Positions 1 through 8,327 of a stretch of DNA of 64,000 nucleotides are shown piece after piece. Source of the stretch: an uncultured Schlesneria sp. Lineage in GTDB: Bacteria > Planctomycetota > Planctomycetia > Planctomycetales > Planctomycetaceae. Made by a program: the position numbers and the translations under genes. The stretch covers positions 79,619-143,618 of the forward strand of contig CAIVEI010000146.1 in assembly GCA_903904835.1 (NCBI GenBank), in the 5' to 3' direction. The notes below the pieces were generated by a model that was not told the origin of the DNA, did no database searches, and was given only the letters and a program-made list of their open reading frames with translations. How positions within the stretch are numbered: the first letter of the stretch is position 1; each line of letters starts with the position of its first letter.

Positions 1-47
1 AATCGTGAAGACACTGCTTAACCGAGAACGGTCAAGCGTGGTACCCC
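1..47. repeat. Partial palindromic repeat (GTGCCAC family) at window edge
   Basis: The first bases contain ACTGCTTAACCGAGAACGG followed by TCAAGCGTGG, a hairpin nearly identical to the inner hairpin of the element at 10118-10226. The left part of the element lies outside the window. It sits just past the stop codon of the leftward dehydrogenase gene, at its 3' end. Confidence 0.55.
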
Positions 48-99
48 CTGTTTCGGTTGCTATTCCTTCTGCTTGTAAGGCAAAATTGTCGTTGAACCA

Positions 100-1299
100 T
101 CAGCGATTGCCCGTGAGATGATGTGGATCGTCCGTTGAATACACACCAATCCGGATTGCGTCAGGGTGACTGCCTCGACGGAACGCATCAGCGATTGAAG
201 CGAGCGGAATCCATTCTGAAACAAGTCGGGCGAACGGATATTGAGTGTGAGCAGATGACAGAAAATTCACCGCATCCAGCAAGTGGCGGGGTGCGTAGTT
301 ATGAATCCCCCGAATTGTGAGATGTCGCCGCACGACCTGTTCCAGGGCAATCGGCATCGAAGGGCCAGGGAACACCGAACCCACCAAGACAAGTGTCCCT
401 CCTGTACGAATCAAGGGCCAGGTGATTTCAAACGCAGCCGGGCTGCCTGAAAGCTCGATAACCACATCGAAGCCAAGGGTCCCCACTTCTTCGATTGCTA
501 CTGCGGCGAGTTCGTCCGGGGGACATGTCCTAGTCGCACCAAATTCCATGGCGAGTTTCCTTCGCGCGGAAACGGGGTCCACGGAAACGACTTTTGCAGC
601 ACCTTGAACGCGAGACATCGCACAGGCGGTGAGACCCAACATACCCGCACCACTCAAACAAACGGTTCGGCCCGTGAGGTCGCCAGCGGCTTCCAACGCC
701 GCCGCGATCGTGGCTGTTGCACAGCTTGCCGGACAGGCAACGGCTAAGGGAAGTTCGTCGGGCAATCGAACGATCGAAGTCCCTGGTACAAGAAGGCAAT
801 AATTGGCTAAACCCCCTGATAATTCCCGACCAGGACGAAATGGCTCATGCCCGTATTTGACTCCATTCAAGCATTTCTGAGGCAAGCCTCGCTGACATAA
901 ATCACAGACGCCACAGTTCGCCATAATGGCCCAGGTCACTCGGTCACCACGCTGTAATTCCCGACCGTCCAGATCATAACTGGCGTTACGACCCCCAATG
1001 TCGACGATTTCTCCCACAATCTCATGACCTAGAATCGTCGGAACTGGAACGGTTCGACGTCCGTGAAAGCTATGCAGATCGCTTCCGCAAATCGTGCAGC
1101 CTGATACGCGAACAAGGACCTCGGATTCGCCTGGCTTAGGGATTGATAATTGACGCAACGTCATCTCGCCCGCGACCCCCGCAAAAACAGCCGCCTCAGC
1201 AAGCATGCCCGGTCGGTTCGCGCGGTTTGACGGGTTAAAAGCGGAAACATCGTTCGCCTCAGGCTTGCTGGCGTTTGCAGAGGAAGTATTCGGCGTCAT
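100..1299 (-). CDS. Zinc-dependent alcohol dehydrogenase of the phosphonate-catabolism clade
   Basis: A 399-residue medium-chain dehydrogenase. The catalytic-zinc segment CTICGSDLHSFHG lies near residues 68-80 and GHE near 91-93. A structural-zinc run with four cysteines (NCGVCDLCQRGLPQKC) follows, then a Rossmann glycine motif GAGMLG. The start at 1299 is chosen because its ATG overlaps the TGA of the upstream carrier gene (ATGA); a longer reading frame up to 1374 would lie inside that gene. The enzyme resembles the family annotated as phosphonate-catabolism-associated alcohol dehydrogenase (proposed HpnZ, TIGR03366), which sits beside phnX. The substrate is not known; oxidation or reduction of a phosphonate-derived alcohol or aldehyde is inferred from context only. 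Confidence 0.85.
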   Translation of the reverse strand: MTPNTSSANASKPEANDVSAFNPSNRANRPGMLAEAAVFAGVAGEMTLRQLSIPKPGESEVLVRVSGCTICGSDLHSFHGRRTVPVPTILGHEIVGEIVDIGGRNASYDLDGRELQRGDRVTWAIMANCGVCDLCQRGLPQKCLNGVKYGHEPFRPGRELSGGLANYCLLVPGTSIVRLPDELPLAVACPASCATATIAAALEAAGDLTGRTVCLSGAGMLGLTACAMSRVQGAAKVVSVDPVSARRKLAMEFGATRTCPPDELAAVAIEEVGTLGFDVVIELSGSPAAFEITWPLIRTGGTLVLVGSVFPGPSMPIALEQVVRRHLTIRGIHNYAPRHLLDAVNFLSSAHTQYPFARLVSEWIPLASIADAFRRGSHPDAIRIGVYSTDDPHHLTGNR

Positions 1300-2570
1300 G
1301 ACGTTTTCTTCGCAATCGAGAAATAGATCCAGCTCGTCGCAAGACAAGCGATAGAAATCACAATCGTCAGCCAACTAAGCAACGTCAACAGACCAAGCAC
1401 GCCAGTTGCCGAGGGATGAAAATTGCGCACGACCATAACCACGACGTATCCCAGGTATCCTACCGAATCGGCGACATACATCAGGAACCCCACGTTCCCT
1501 CGTTCGCCGGTCATCGCCAACATCCGTTCCAGTAAAGTCGTATGTACGGCGACATAAGGGAGGTAAAGTCCCAATCCGATCAGCACCATGAAACGGAAAC
1601 CGCCGTCGTCCGAAGTCGTACGTGTTAACAATGCCGCCGTCATCAGCACAAATCCCAAGCCACACGTTGCGAGGGATGAAAGGAATGCCTGGCGGTTGTT
1701 GATAATCAGTACGGCCGCGCCATTCACGAACAGCACACAGAACGCAATGATCGTTTCGGAACGGGTGAAGATCGACGACGCAGTCGCGTTTCCCAGTTCT
1801 TTCCAGATTTCCGGCGCGAAATCGGCGCGAATACTTCTCACAATCGTGACCAGAAGGTACATCAGCACGATCGGCATTAATCCAATTCCATAACGTCGGA
1901 CGAACGCCAGTCGCTCGGATCTGTCCATCGTGTCTCGTTTGCAACGGGCGGCTACGTCAAAATCGGTTGGCGGAGGAGTTCTTGCCAGAATCGCCACGCA
2001 GACGCCAAAGGGAATCAGAAAGATCAAACCGGCGACGGAGGGCATCCAATCTTCGGTAACGCCCTGGAAAAGTAACCAGGTTCCCACCGATTTCGTCATG
2101 CCGTCAGCCACAATAAAACTCGCACAAAGCCCCGCCGTCAGCAATTCCGTCAGCCTTCTCCCTTCCAGATAACCTTGTACCAAGCCGAAGACCATTCCTA
2201 ACGGTAAGCCATTTAGAAACAGGCAGACCGCATTCCAAGGTCGTGGAGCCAGTCCGAATAAGACGAGTGCCCCTTCAGCCGCGAAAATCAGCCATAGTAA
2301 GGTTATTGCTCGTCTGTGCGGCGGCATTTCCGCAATGATTTTAATACCGATAAATTTTGACAGCATATAGCCTGCCACTTGAGCCATCACCAGTACGATC
2401 TTAAAGCTCAGCCCCCAGACATCCGCGTCGTGGAAACGAGCGGCCGTGAACGGCTTGCGAAAGAAGTACATGCAGAAGTAACAGCCAAAAGCTGCCGTAA
2501 CCGTCCAGAATGCAAATGCGAAATCGCTGAATCGATTGGGGTCGTTGACATCGCTGATTCGAGTTTCCAT
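1296..2570 (-). CDS. MFS-type membrane carrier (DUF5690-like), phosphonate cluster
   Basis: About 424 residues with roughly a dozen hydrophobic segments, beginning with a stretch ending in YFFRKPFTAARF. This looks like the major-facilitator-type family annotated DUF5690 that is found with phosphonate genes. It probably moves a phosphonate or a breakdown product across the inner membrane; this is inferred from context. The open frame extends to 2825, but that would overlap the divergent HD gene. Starts at 2570 (METR) or 2594 (MKLV) are more likely, and neither has a clear ribosome site. The gene overlaps the downstream dehydrogenase by four bases, so the two are translationally coupled. The 145 bp to the divergent neighbour contain the inverted repeat at 2641-2654. 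Confidence 0.72.
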   Translation of the reverse strand: METRISDVNDPNRFSDFAFAFWTVTAAFGCYFCMYFFRKPFTAARFHDADVWGLSFKIVLVMAQVAGYMLSKFIGIKIIAEMPPHRRAITLLWLIFAAEGALVLFGLAPRPWNAVCLFLNGLPLGMVFGLVQGYLEGRRLTELLTAGLCASFIVADGMTKSVGTWLLFQGVTEDWMPSVAGLIFLIPFGVCVAILARTPPPTDFDVAARCKRDTMDRSERLAFVRRYGIGLMPIVLMYLLVTIVRSIRADFAPEIWKELGNATASSIFTRSETIIAFCVLFVNGAAVLIINNRQAFLSSLATCGLGFVLMTAALLTRTTSDDGGFRFMVLIGLGLYLPYVAVHTTLLERMLAMTGERGNVGFLMYVADSVGYLGYVVVMVVRNFHPSATGVLGLLTLLSWLTIVISIACLATSWIYFSIAKKTS

Positions 2571-2640
2571 GTCAGATTCGTTGACTAATTTCATCAAAAA
2601 CTCGCGGAAAATTGACTCGACGACCGCACATTTTGTGATC

Positions 2641-2654
2641 TGTAGTGTACTACA
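2641..2654. promoter_or_regulatory. Candidate operator TGTAGT-GT-ACTACA in the divergent promoter
   Basis: A 6-2-6 perfect inverted repeat, TGTAGTGTACTACA, lies in the divergent region between the carrier gene (start about 2570) and the HD gene (start 2715), 60-70 bp from each start. Size and symmetry are typical of a dimeric winged-helix repressor site, for example GntR family. No regulator gene lies in the adjacent sequence, so the protein that would bind it is unknown. Confidence 0.45.
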
Positions 2655-2714
2655 ATCCCGTCTATACTGGATCGACATTGTCGAATGATGAAGGACCGAT
2701 GAGGATTTCAAGAA

Positions 2715-3314
2715 ATGCTTGAGACAGACGGCAAACACTGCGCGACAACGATCACGGTGATACAACTGTTTCAAAATCGTGGCGGTTCTCAATATGGTCG
2801 CGAAGCTGTTACGCAGCAGGAACACGCTTTGCAGGCCGCCTTTTTTGCAGAGACCGCAGGCGTCAGTTCCTCGTTAATCGCCGCAGCGTTGTTACATGAC
2901 GTCGGCCACTTGCTTCACCATCTCGATGATGACGCGCCTGAACGTGGGATCGATGATCAACACGAAACGCTTGCCGCCCAGTGGCTGGAGCGTCGATTCG
3001 GACCGGAAGTCGTCGAACCTGTCAGGCTACACGTCGCTGCGAAGCGTTTTCTGTGTGCCACGGAACCGGATTATATGGAACAACTTAGTCCGGCATCCCT
3101 CGTCAGCTTACGATTGCAAGGGGGGACAATGTCTGACGATGAAGTCAAATTATTTCGATCACATCCGTTCCGTGAAGCAGCAGTCGCACTCCGCCGTTGG
3201 GATGATTTCGCGAAACAACCGCAATTGGTGACCCCGCCGATCGAACATTACGCCAGGCACCTTGACCGCGTAGCCAAGTCAGATTTCGAGGAGGGTTTCG
3301 AGTGCCTGGCTTGA
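2715..3314 (+). CDS. PhnZ-like HD-domain oxygenase, phosphonate degradation
   Basis: A 199-residue HD-domain protein of the phosphonate-operon clade (TIGR03276), related to PhnZ, which uses a mixed-valent di-iron centre and O2 to cleave 2-amino-1-hydroxyethylphosphonate. Visible ligand candidates match the PhnZ pattern: H37 in QQEHALQ, H61-D62 and H65 in LLHDVGH, H83, H106 and D164. The substrate-site pair Tyr/Glu of PhnZ is represented by Y27 and E30. Start ATG 2715 is preceded by GAGG. The gene overlaps the next gene by 13 bp, indicating one transcript with the oxidase and phnX. The usual 2-oxoglutarate hydroxylase partner PhnY is not encoded nearby, so the substrate source is uncertain. 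Confidence 0.85.
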   Translation: MLETDGKHCATTITVIQLFQNRGGSQYGREAVTQQEHALQAAFFAETAGVSSSLIAAALLHDVGHLLHHLDDDAPERGIDDQHETLAAQWLERRFGPEVVEPVRLHVAAKRFLCATEPDYMEQLSPASLVSLRLQGGTMSDDEVKLFRSHPFREAAVALRRWDDFAKQPQLVTPPIEHYARHLDRVAKSDFEEGFECLA

Positions 3315-4432
3315 ACATCGGAGTTGTCGGGGCGGGTATCGTTGGATTGGCTCACGCCTGGTCGGCGGCTGAACGAGGTCACCAGGTGACTGTATTCGAA
3401 CGGTTGCCAATGGCTAGCGGTGCATCGATCCGAAATTTCGGCATGGTCTGGCCGATCGGGCAACCCTCCGGTTCAGCCCATCGGACCGCACTTCTCGGCC
3501 GTGAACGCTGGTTGAAAGTTGCCGGTCAGGCGAAGATCTGGGCGTCTCCTTGTGGTTCCATCCATCTGGCTCACCGTCCCGACGAATGGGATGTGTTGCA
3601 AGAGTTTCATGCAGTCGCATCAGAGATCGGTGTCGACTGTACATTGCTTGAGCCTGCTCAGGTTTTCGAAAAAACGAGTGCTGCAAATCCTGCGAGATTG
3701 CTTGGCGGACTGTTCAGCCCGACTGAACTTTGCGTGAATCCACCAGCGGCCATTCGCGCTCTTCCCGGTTGGCTGTCGTCGAAGTTCGACGTGCGATTCG
3801 AATTTCAGACGACGATTATTGGAACCGAAGGGAACTCGGTCCAAAGCGCAACCGGTCGCCGCTGGAACTTTGATCGCATCATCGTTTGTGGCGGAGCCGA
3901 TTTTGAAACTCTGTTTCCCGATCTATTTGCCAACGTGGGACTGAAACGATGTAAGTTGCAAATGATGAAAACGGTGCCGCAACCGAACGGTTGGCGGATC
4001 GGCCCTCATCTGGCCAGCGGATTGACGATCCGTCACTATCGCAATTTCGAGATCTGTCCGAGTCTTCCCGTACTGAAACAGCGTGTTGCCACCGAATCTC
4101 CGGAACTCGATCAATTTGGAATTCATGTCATGGCCTCGCAAAATGACGAGGGTTGTGTGATTCTTGGCGACTCGCATGAATACGACGAACAGATCGAGCC
4201 GTTCGACAAACAACGGATCGACGAACTAATGCTTCGCGAACTGCGGTCAATTATTCAACTTCCCGACTGGACGATCCAGGAGCGTTGGCATGGGATCTAT
4301 GCCAAACATCCGTCGGAACCAATTTTCGCCGCTGAACCGCTGCCAAACGTGTTTGTTCGAACTTGTACAGGAGGCTCTGGCATGACAATGTCTTTCGGAC
4401 TCGCAGAACAAGATTGGGAGCAATGGACATGA
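3302..4432 (+). CDS. FAD-dependent amine oxidase of the phosphonate clade (HpnW/PbfD-like)
   Basis: A 376-residue glycine-oxidase-like flavoprotein. The N-terminal dinucleotide motif [14 protein letters not shown] is followed by VTVFER, and the C-terminus has the substrate/FAD segment [16 protein letters not shown]. It matches the clade TIGR03364, whose members accompany phnX in operons lacking the transaminase phnW. They are proposed to convert 2-aminoethylphosphonate or its N-methyl form to phosphonoacetaldehyde. That fits here exactly: no phnW is present, and phnX follows with an ATGA overlap. A cytosolic enzyme is expected, since no signal peptide is seen. Confidence 0.85.
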   Translation: MPGLNIGVVGAGIVGLAHAWSAAERGHQVTVFERLPMASGASIRNFGMVWPIGQPSGSAHRTALLGRERWLKVAGQAKIWASPCGSIHLAHRPDEWDVLQEFHAVASEIGVDCTLLEPAQVFEKTSAANPARLLGGLFSPTELCVNPPAAIRALPGWLSSKFDVRFEFQTTIIGTEGNSVQSATGRRWNFDRIIVCGGADFETLFPDLFANVGLKRCKLQMMKTVPQPNGWRIGPHLASGLTIRHYRNFEICPSLPVLKQRVATESPELDQFGIHVMASQNDEGCVILGDSHEYDEQIEPFDKQRIDELMLRELRSIIQLPDWTIQERWHGIYAKHPSEPIFAAEPLPNVFVRTCTGGSGMTMSFGLAEQDWEQWT

Positions 4433-5208
4433 TCGAACTGAAACATCCGATCGAAGCGATCATCTTCGATTGGGCTGGAACCACTGTCGATTACGGAAGT
4501 CGCGCACCAACCAATGTATTCATCGAGGTCTTTCGAAGAAACGGCGTCGAGATCACGGTCGCCGAAGCACGCGGCCCGATGGGACGATCAAAGCGGGATC
4601 ACATTGTGGCAATCGCAACACTTCCGCGAGTGGCCGCTCTTTGGTTCGAACGTTATGGACGCGCTCCGTCCGACATTGATATCGACCAGATGTATTACGA
4701 CTTCCTGCCGCAGCAAAAAGAAGCTCTGCTCACCGGCACGGATATGATTCCAGGTGTTCCGGAAGCAATCGCGAGACTACGTAGCAGGGGGATAAAAATC
4801 GGCTCGTCGACCGGTTACGCTCGAGAACTGATGAACATCGTCGTTCCGATTGCAGCGAGTGCCGGTTATTCTCCAGACGTGGTGGTTTGCGCTGACGACG
4901 TCCCTTCAGGCCGACCCGCTCCCTGGATGAACTTCCTTGCGGCTCAGCAACTCGGTGTCTATCCGATGGATCGAATTCTCGTCGTCGATGACACACCAAT
5001 CGGGATCGAAGCGGGACTCAATGCGGGTGCGATTACGATCGGCGTTACCAAGACCGGCAACTCGCTCGGCCTATCGGAATCCGAGGTCTCACAGTTGTCG
5101 CAACCAGATCTTCAAAGCCGACTCAGCAAGATCGAAAGCGATTTTCGTGCAATCGGCGCCCATTTCACGATTCCGTCGGTTGCCGATCTACCAGACTTAT
5201 TGCTCTGA
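4429..5208 (+). CDS. phnX: Phosphonoacetaldehyde hydrolase (phosphonatase)
   Basis: A 259-residue HAD-superfamily enzyme that hydrolyses phosphonoacetaldehyde to acetaldehyde and phosphate. The nucleophile motif [11 protein letters not shown] gives D14. The family-specific Schiff-base lysine is K55 in [11 protein letters not shown], and the acidic motif [12 protein letters not shown] lies near the middle. Start 4429 is preferred: GGGAG at 4416-4420 is 8 nt upstream, and the ATG overlaps the TGA of the oxidase gene. An in-frame ATG at 4423 is too close to that site. It is the last gene of the rightward phosphonate operon and the step that releases phosphate. Confidence 0.95.
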   Translation: MIELKHPIEAIIFDWAGTTVDYGSRAPTNVFIEVFRRNGVEITVAEARGPMGRSKRDHIVAIATLPRVAALWFERYGRAPSDIDIDQMYYDFLPQQKEALLTGTDMIPGVPEAIARLRSRGIKIGSSTGYARELMNIVVPIAASAGYSPDVVVCADDVPSGRPAPWMNFLAAQQLGVYPMDRILVVDDTPIGIEAGLNAGAITIGVTKTGNSLGLSESEVSQLSQPDLQSRLSKIESDFRAIGAHFTIPSVADLPDLLL

Positions 5209-5269
5209 TTACACTGACAAATGTTGACTGCTCGAATTTCCCCGCCGGCATATTGAGGCTTGGTTGAAA

Positions 5270-7996
5270 ATGGCGCTTCACCGAAACGTTGCACTGCTCG
5301 TGGTCTTCGCCGTCAGTCTTGGGTCGCTCGGATTCGGCCAGGACGAACCGGTTATCGAAAGCTCAACAGACCCCGTTGGCCGGTCGCGCGACGAAGTCAT
5401 TGTCACTCCTGTGAACCAATTGCTCACTCCTTATGGCAAGCAGGTTGAACTCGCCGGACTTCGGCCGCAAGCTTTAGCGTTGTCTCCCGATGGTCGATTA
5501 CTTGTCGCTTCGGGAAAAACGAGTGAATTGATCGTGATTGATCTAGTGGCGAGCGAAGTTCGGCAGAGAGTCCTCTTTCCAGACGATTCACAGTTAACAC
5601 CAGCTTCGGGTGTCGCGATCTTAAATCTTTTGGACCGTCGGGCCCCGGATCGCCGTGGTCAGGTCAGCTTTACCGGATTGATCTTCTCGCCGGATGGCAA
5701 GCAGATCTATCTCAGCAACGTTAACGGTACGATCAAGGTTTTTGAGGTTAAAGACGACGGGAAGGTTTATGCATCGCATGTGTTTTTACTGCCGCAGGCG
5801 AAGGCGCCTCGTCGACCTGCCGAAATCCCCAGCGGGTTGGCAGTCAAATCGGATGGCTCGCGGCTTTACGTTTGTGGAAATCTATCCAACCGTCTTCTCG
5901 AACTTGATACGGCGACCGGCACGACGCTGCGAAGTTTTGATGTCGGTGCGGCTCCCTATGATGTTGTCCTCGTTGGCAACAACGCTTACGTGAGCAATTG
6001 GGCGGGACGACGGCCAGACGAACAAAGCGTTCGCGGGCCGGCTGGCCGTGGTACAGAAGTTCGTGTCGACCCGATTCGACACATCGCCAGCGAAGGATCG
6101 GTCAGCATCGTCAATCTCGAAGACGAATCAAAGACGGTCGAATTGATCGTTGGATTACATGCTTGCGGACTGGCCTCTTCACCCGACGGACAGTATGTCG
6201 TTTGCACGAACGCAGGCAGCGATCACTTAAGCGTCATCGACGTTGCTGCACAAAAAGTGGTTGAAACCATCTGGGCGAAAACCAAGCCCTCCGATTTGTT
6301 CGGTGCTTCCCCCAATGCGATCGCCTTTCATCCGTCCGGAAAGAAGCTGTTTGTTGCCAACGGAACGCAGAACTCCATTGCGGTATTTGATTTCGACCCC
6401 AAAGAAAAGGGCGATTCTCGGCTCACCGGGTTGGTCCCTGCTGGCTGGTTTCCCGGTGCCGTTGTGTTCGATCCACATCGAAATGCCATCTATTGTGCCA
6501 ACATTAAAGGGTTGCCTCAGGCACCGAAAAAGAAGCCGAACGGAGACGAGGGTTACAACTCACATCACTACCACGGTTCGGTGTCGCTGATGCCCATTCC
6601 CAACGACGACCAGCTTCCCCTGCTTTCGGAACGAGCAGCGAAAAACATACGACGAGGGGCAATCGCTCAAGCGGCACTGCCGGCACGCACTGGCCAACCT
6701 GCACGAGCGATCCCTCAGCGGATCGGCGAGCCGAGTTTGATCAAACACGTCGTCTACGTCATTAAAGAAAACCGTACTTACGACCAGGTGTTTGGAGCTC
6801 TGAAACAAGGTAACGGTCGCCCGGACCTGTGTATCTTTGGTGATGCGGTAACGCCCAATCAACATAAAATGGTGCAGGAATTCGTCTTGCTCGACAACAC
6901 CTATTGCTCAGGTATCTTGAGTGCCGACGGACATCAATGGAGTACGACGGCATTTGCAACCGATTACCTCGAGAAAAGCTTTGCCGGCTTTCCTCGCAGT
7001 TATCCCGACGGAATGGAAGTGAACGACGAGTCTGACGCGATCGCTTATTCGCCCGCAGGCTTTCTCTGGGACAACGCGATCGCTCACAACGTGTCGATCC
7101 GAAACTACGGTGAGTTCATGGCGCCCGTGGTCCGTTGGAGAGATCCGCAGAAAAAAGGGAACCCGAACTTTCTAGCCTGTTATCGCACCTGGAAAGATGA
7201 CTCGAAGGAAGTGATCTTCGAGAGTACCCCCACGATCGAATCGATCAAATCGTTTTCTCCCACGGATTACGTTGGCTGGGCAATGGCGGTACCGGACCAG
7301 TTTCGAGCCGACTTTATTCTGAAAGAACTCAAACAATTCGAAGTGGACGGAAAATTTCCCAGCCTCGTCATCATTTGTCTCCCGAACGACCATACAAGTG
7401 GTACCAGTCCCGGCTCGCCGACCCCCGCGTCGCAGATGGCAGACAACGATCTGGCGTTTGGCAGAATCGTGCAGGGGCTCAGTCAATCACCATTCTGGAA
7501 AGAGATGGCCATTTTCGGGATCGAGGACGACCCCCAAGACGGTTGGGATCACGTTAGTGGCTACCGTACAACAGCTTATTGCATAAGCCCTTATGCTAAA
7601 CGAGGCCAGGTCGTCAGCACCCAGTACAACACGACAAGCATCCTTCGCACGGTCGAACAGATTCTTGGTTTGCCCCCGATGAATCAATTCGATGCCAGTG
7701 CAACTCCGATGTTCGACTGCATGACGGACACTCCCAACTTTACGCTATTTGAATCGGTGCCGAATAAGATCCCTCTCGATCAGATGAATCCCGATCCCAA
7801 CGCGATCCGTGATCCGATCCTGCGCGACGACGCGATTCGTTCGGCGAGTCTCAATTTCCGCGAAGTCGACAAAGCTCCAGAAGACGTCCTGAACCGAATT
7901 TTATGGAGATCGCAAAAAGGGAGCGAAATTCCCTATCCGGAATGGGCGATTTCCTTGGCCGAAGATCACGACGATGATGAGCACGAGGAAGATTGA
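5270..7996 (+). CDS. YncE-type beta-propeller / phosphoesterase fusion, exported
   Basis: About 908 residues. A signal peptide (VALLVVFAVSLGSLGFG) is followed by a propeller of YVTN-like repeats (for example ALALSPDGRLLVASG) to about residue 450. A phosphoesterase domain of the PF04185 type follows, with KENRTYDQVFG near residue 500 and a later NDHTSGTSPGSPTP and FGIEDDPQDGWDHV. PF04185 enzymes include acid phosphatases and phospholipases C; the substrate is not known. A TTG at 5264 or the ATG at 5270 may start translation; GAGG at 5255-5258 fits both. The gene begins 61 bp after phnX in the same direction and may share phosphate-related control. A paralogue lies at 33666-36260. Confidence 0.85.
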   Translation: MALHRNVALLVVFAVSLGSLGFGQDEPVIESSTDPVGRSRDEVIVTPVNQLLTPYGKQVELAGLRPQALALSPDGRLLVASGKTSELIVIDLVASEVRQRVLFPDDSQLTPASGVAILNLLDRRAPDRRGQVSFTGLIFSPDGKQIYLSNVNGTIKVFEVKDDGKVYASHVFLLPQAKAPRRPAEIPSGLAVKSDGSRLYVCGNLSNRLLELDTATGTTLRSFDVGAAPYDVVLVGNNAYVSNWAGRRPDEQSVRGPAGRGTEVRVDPIRHIASEGSVSIVNLEDESKTVELIVGLHACGLASSPDGQYVVCTNAGSDHLSVIDVAAQKVVETIWAKTKPSDLFGASPNAIAFHPSGKKLFVANGTQNSIAVFDFDPKEKGDSRLTGLVPAGWFPGAVVFDPHRNAIYCANIKGLPQAPKKKPNGDEGYNSHHYHGSVSLMPIPNDDQLPLLSERAAKNIRRGAIAQAALPARTGQPARAIPQRIGEPSLIKHVVYVIKENRTYDQVFGALKQGNGRPDLCIFGDAVTPNQHKMVQEFVLLDNTYCSGILSADGHQWSTTAFATDYLEKSFAGFPRSYPDGMEVNDESDAIAYSPAGFLWDNAIAHNVSIRNYGEFMAPVVRWRDPQKKGNPNFLACYRTWKDDSKEVIFESTPTIESIKSFSPTDYVGWAMAVPDQFRADFILKELKQFEVDGKFPSLVIICLPNDHTSGTSPGSPTPASQMADNDLAFGRIVQGLSQSPFWKEMAIFGIEDDPQDGWDHVSGYRTTAYCISPYAKRGQVVSTQYNTTSILRTVEQILGLPPMNQFDASATPMFDCMTDTPNFTLFESVPNKIPLDQMNPDPNAIRDPILRDDAIRSASLNFREVDKAPEDVLNRILWRSQKGSEIPYPEWAISLAEDHDDDEHEED

Positions 7997-8053
7997 TCGG
8001 CCTCGGTTTCCGGTTCGATGCGGGCAATTCAGTTTTTCAAGACAACTAAAGCC

Positions 8054-8139
8054 GGGTGCCACGATCATGGAGTCTTCGACATGGTCGTGCAAAATCGAAT
8101 TCGCACGGCTTTGTTGAAGACTCCAAAACTGTGGCACCC
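8054..8139. repeat. Palindromic repeat, GTGCCAC family
   Basis: GGGTGCCAC (8054-8062) and GTGGCACCC (8131-8139) form the ends. Inside them GGAGTCTTC near 8070 pairs with GAAGACTCC near 8115. The element could fold into a long stem. It lies 60 bp past the stop of the phosphoesterase gene. Related elements are at 1-47, 10118-10226, 21175-21198 and 42670-42759. Confidence 0.75.
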
Positions 8140-8327
8140 CAGTTTGAAACACGAATCCGCCCTGACGGTTCGATACGGCCTGCTTCCCCACGGATCAGTG
8201 TGAACCTATAATCATCGTTTCGCGTCATTTCATGCGACGTGTTGAATTGACTTCCGTGGGCAGGCGAAACGGGTTCAACCTAAAAACGCTGCGGCGGCTT
8301 TCATAGTATTTGCAAGGATCGATTTTC

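Noticed and set aside
1296..2825. The long frame as the full carrier gene starting at 2825
   Set aside because: The first ~85 residues are not membrane-type sequence and overlap the divergent HD gene; a start near 2570-2594 gives the expected protein.
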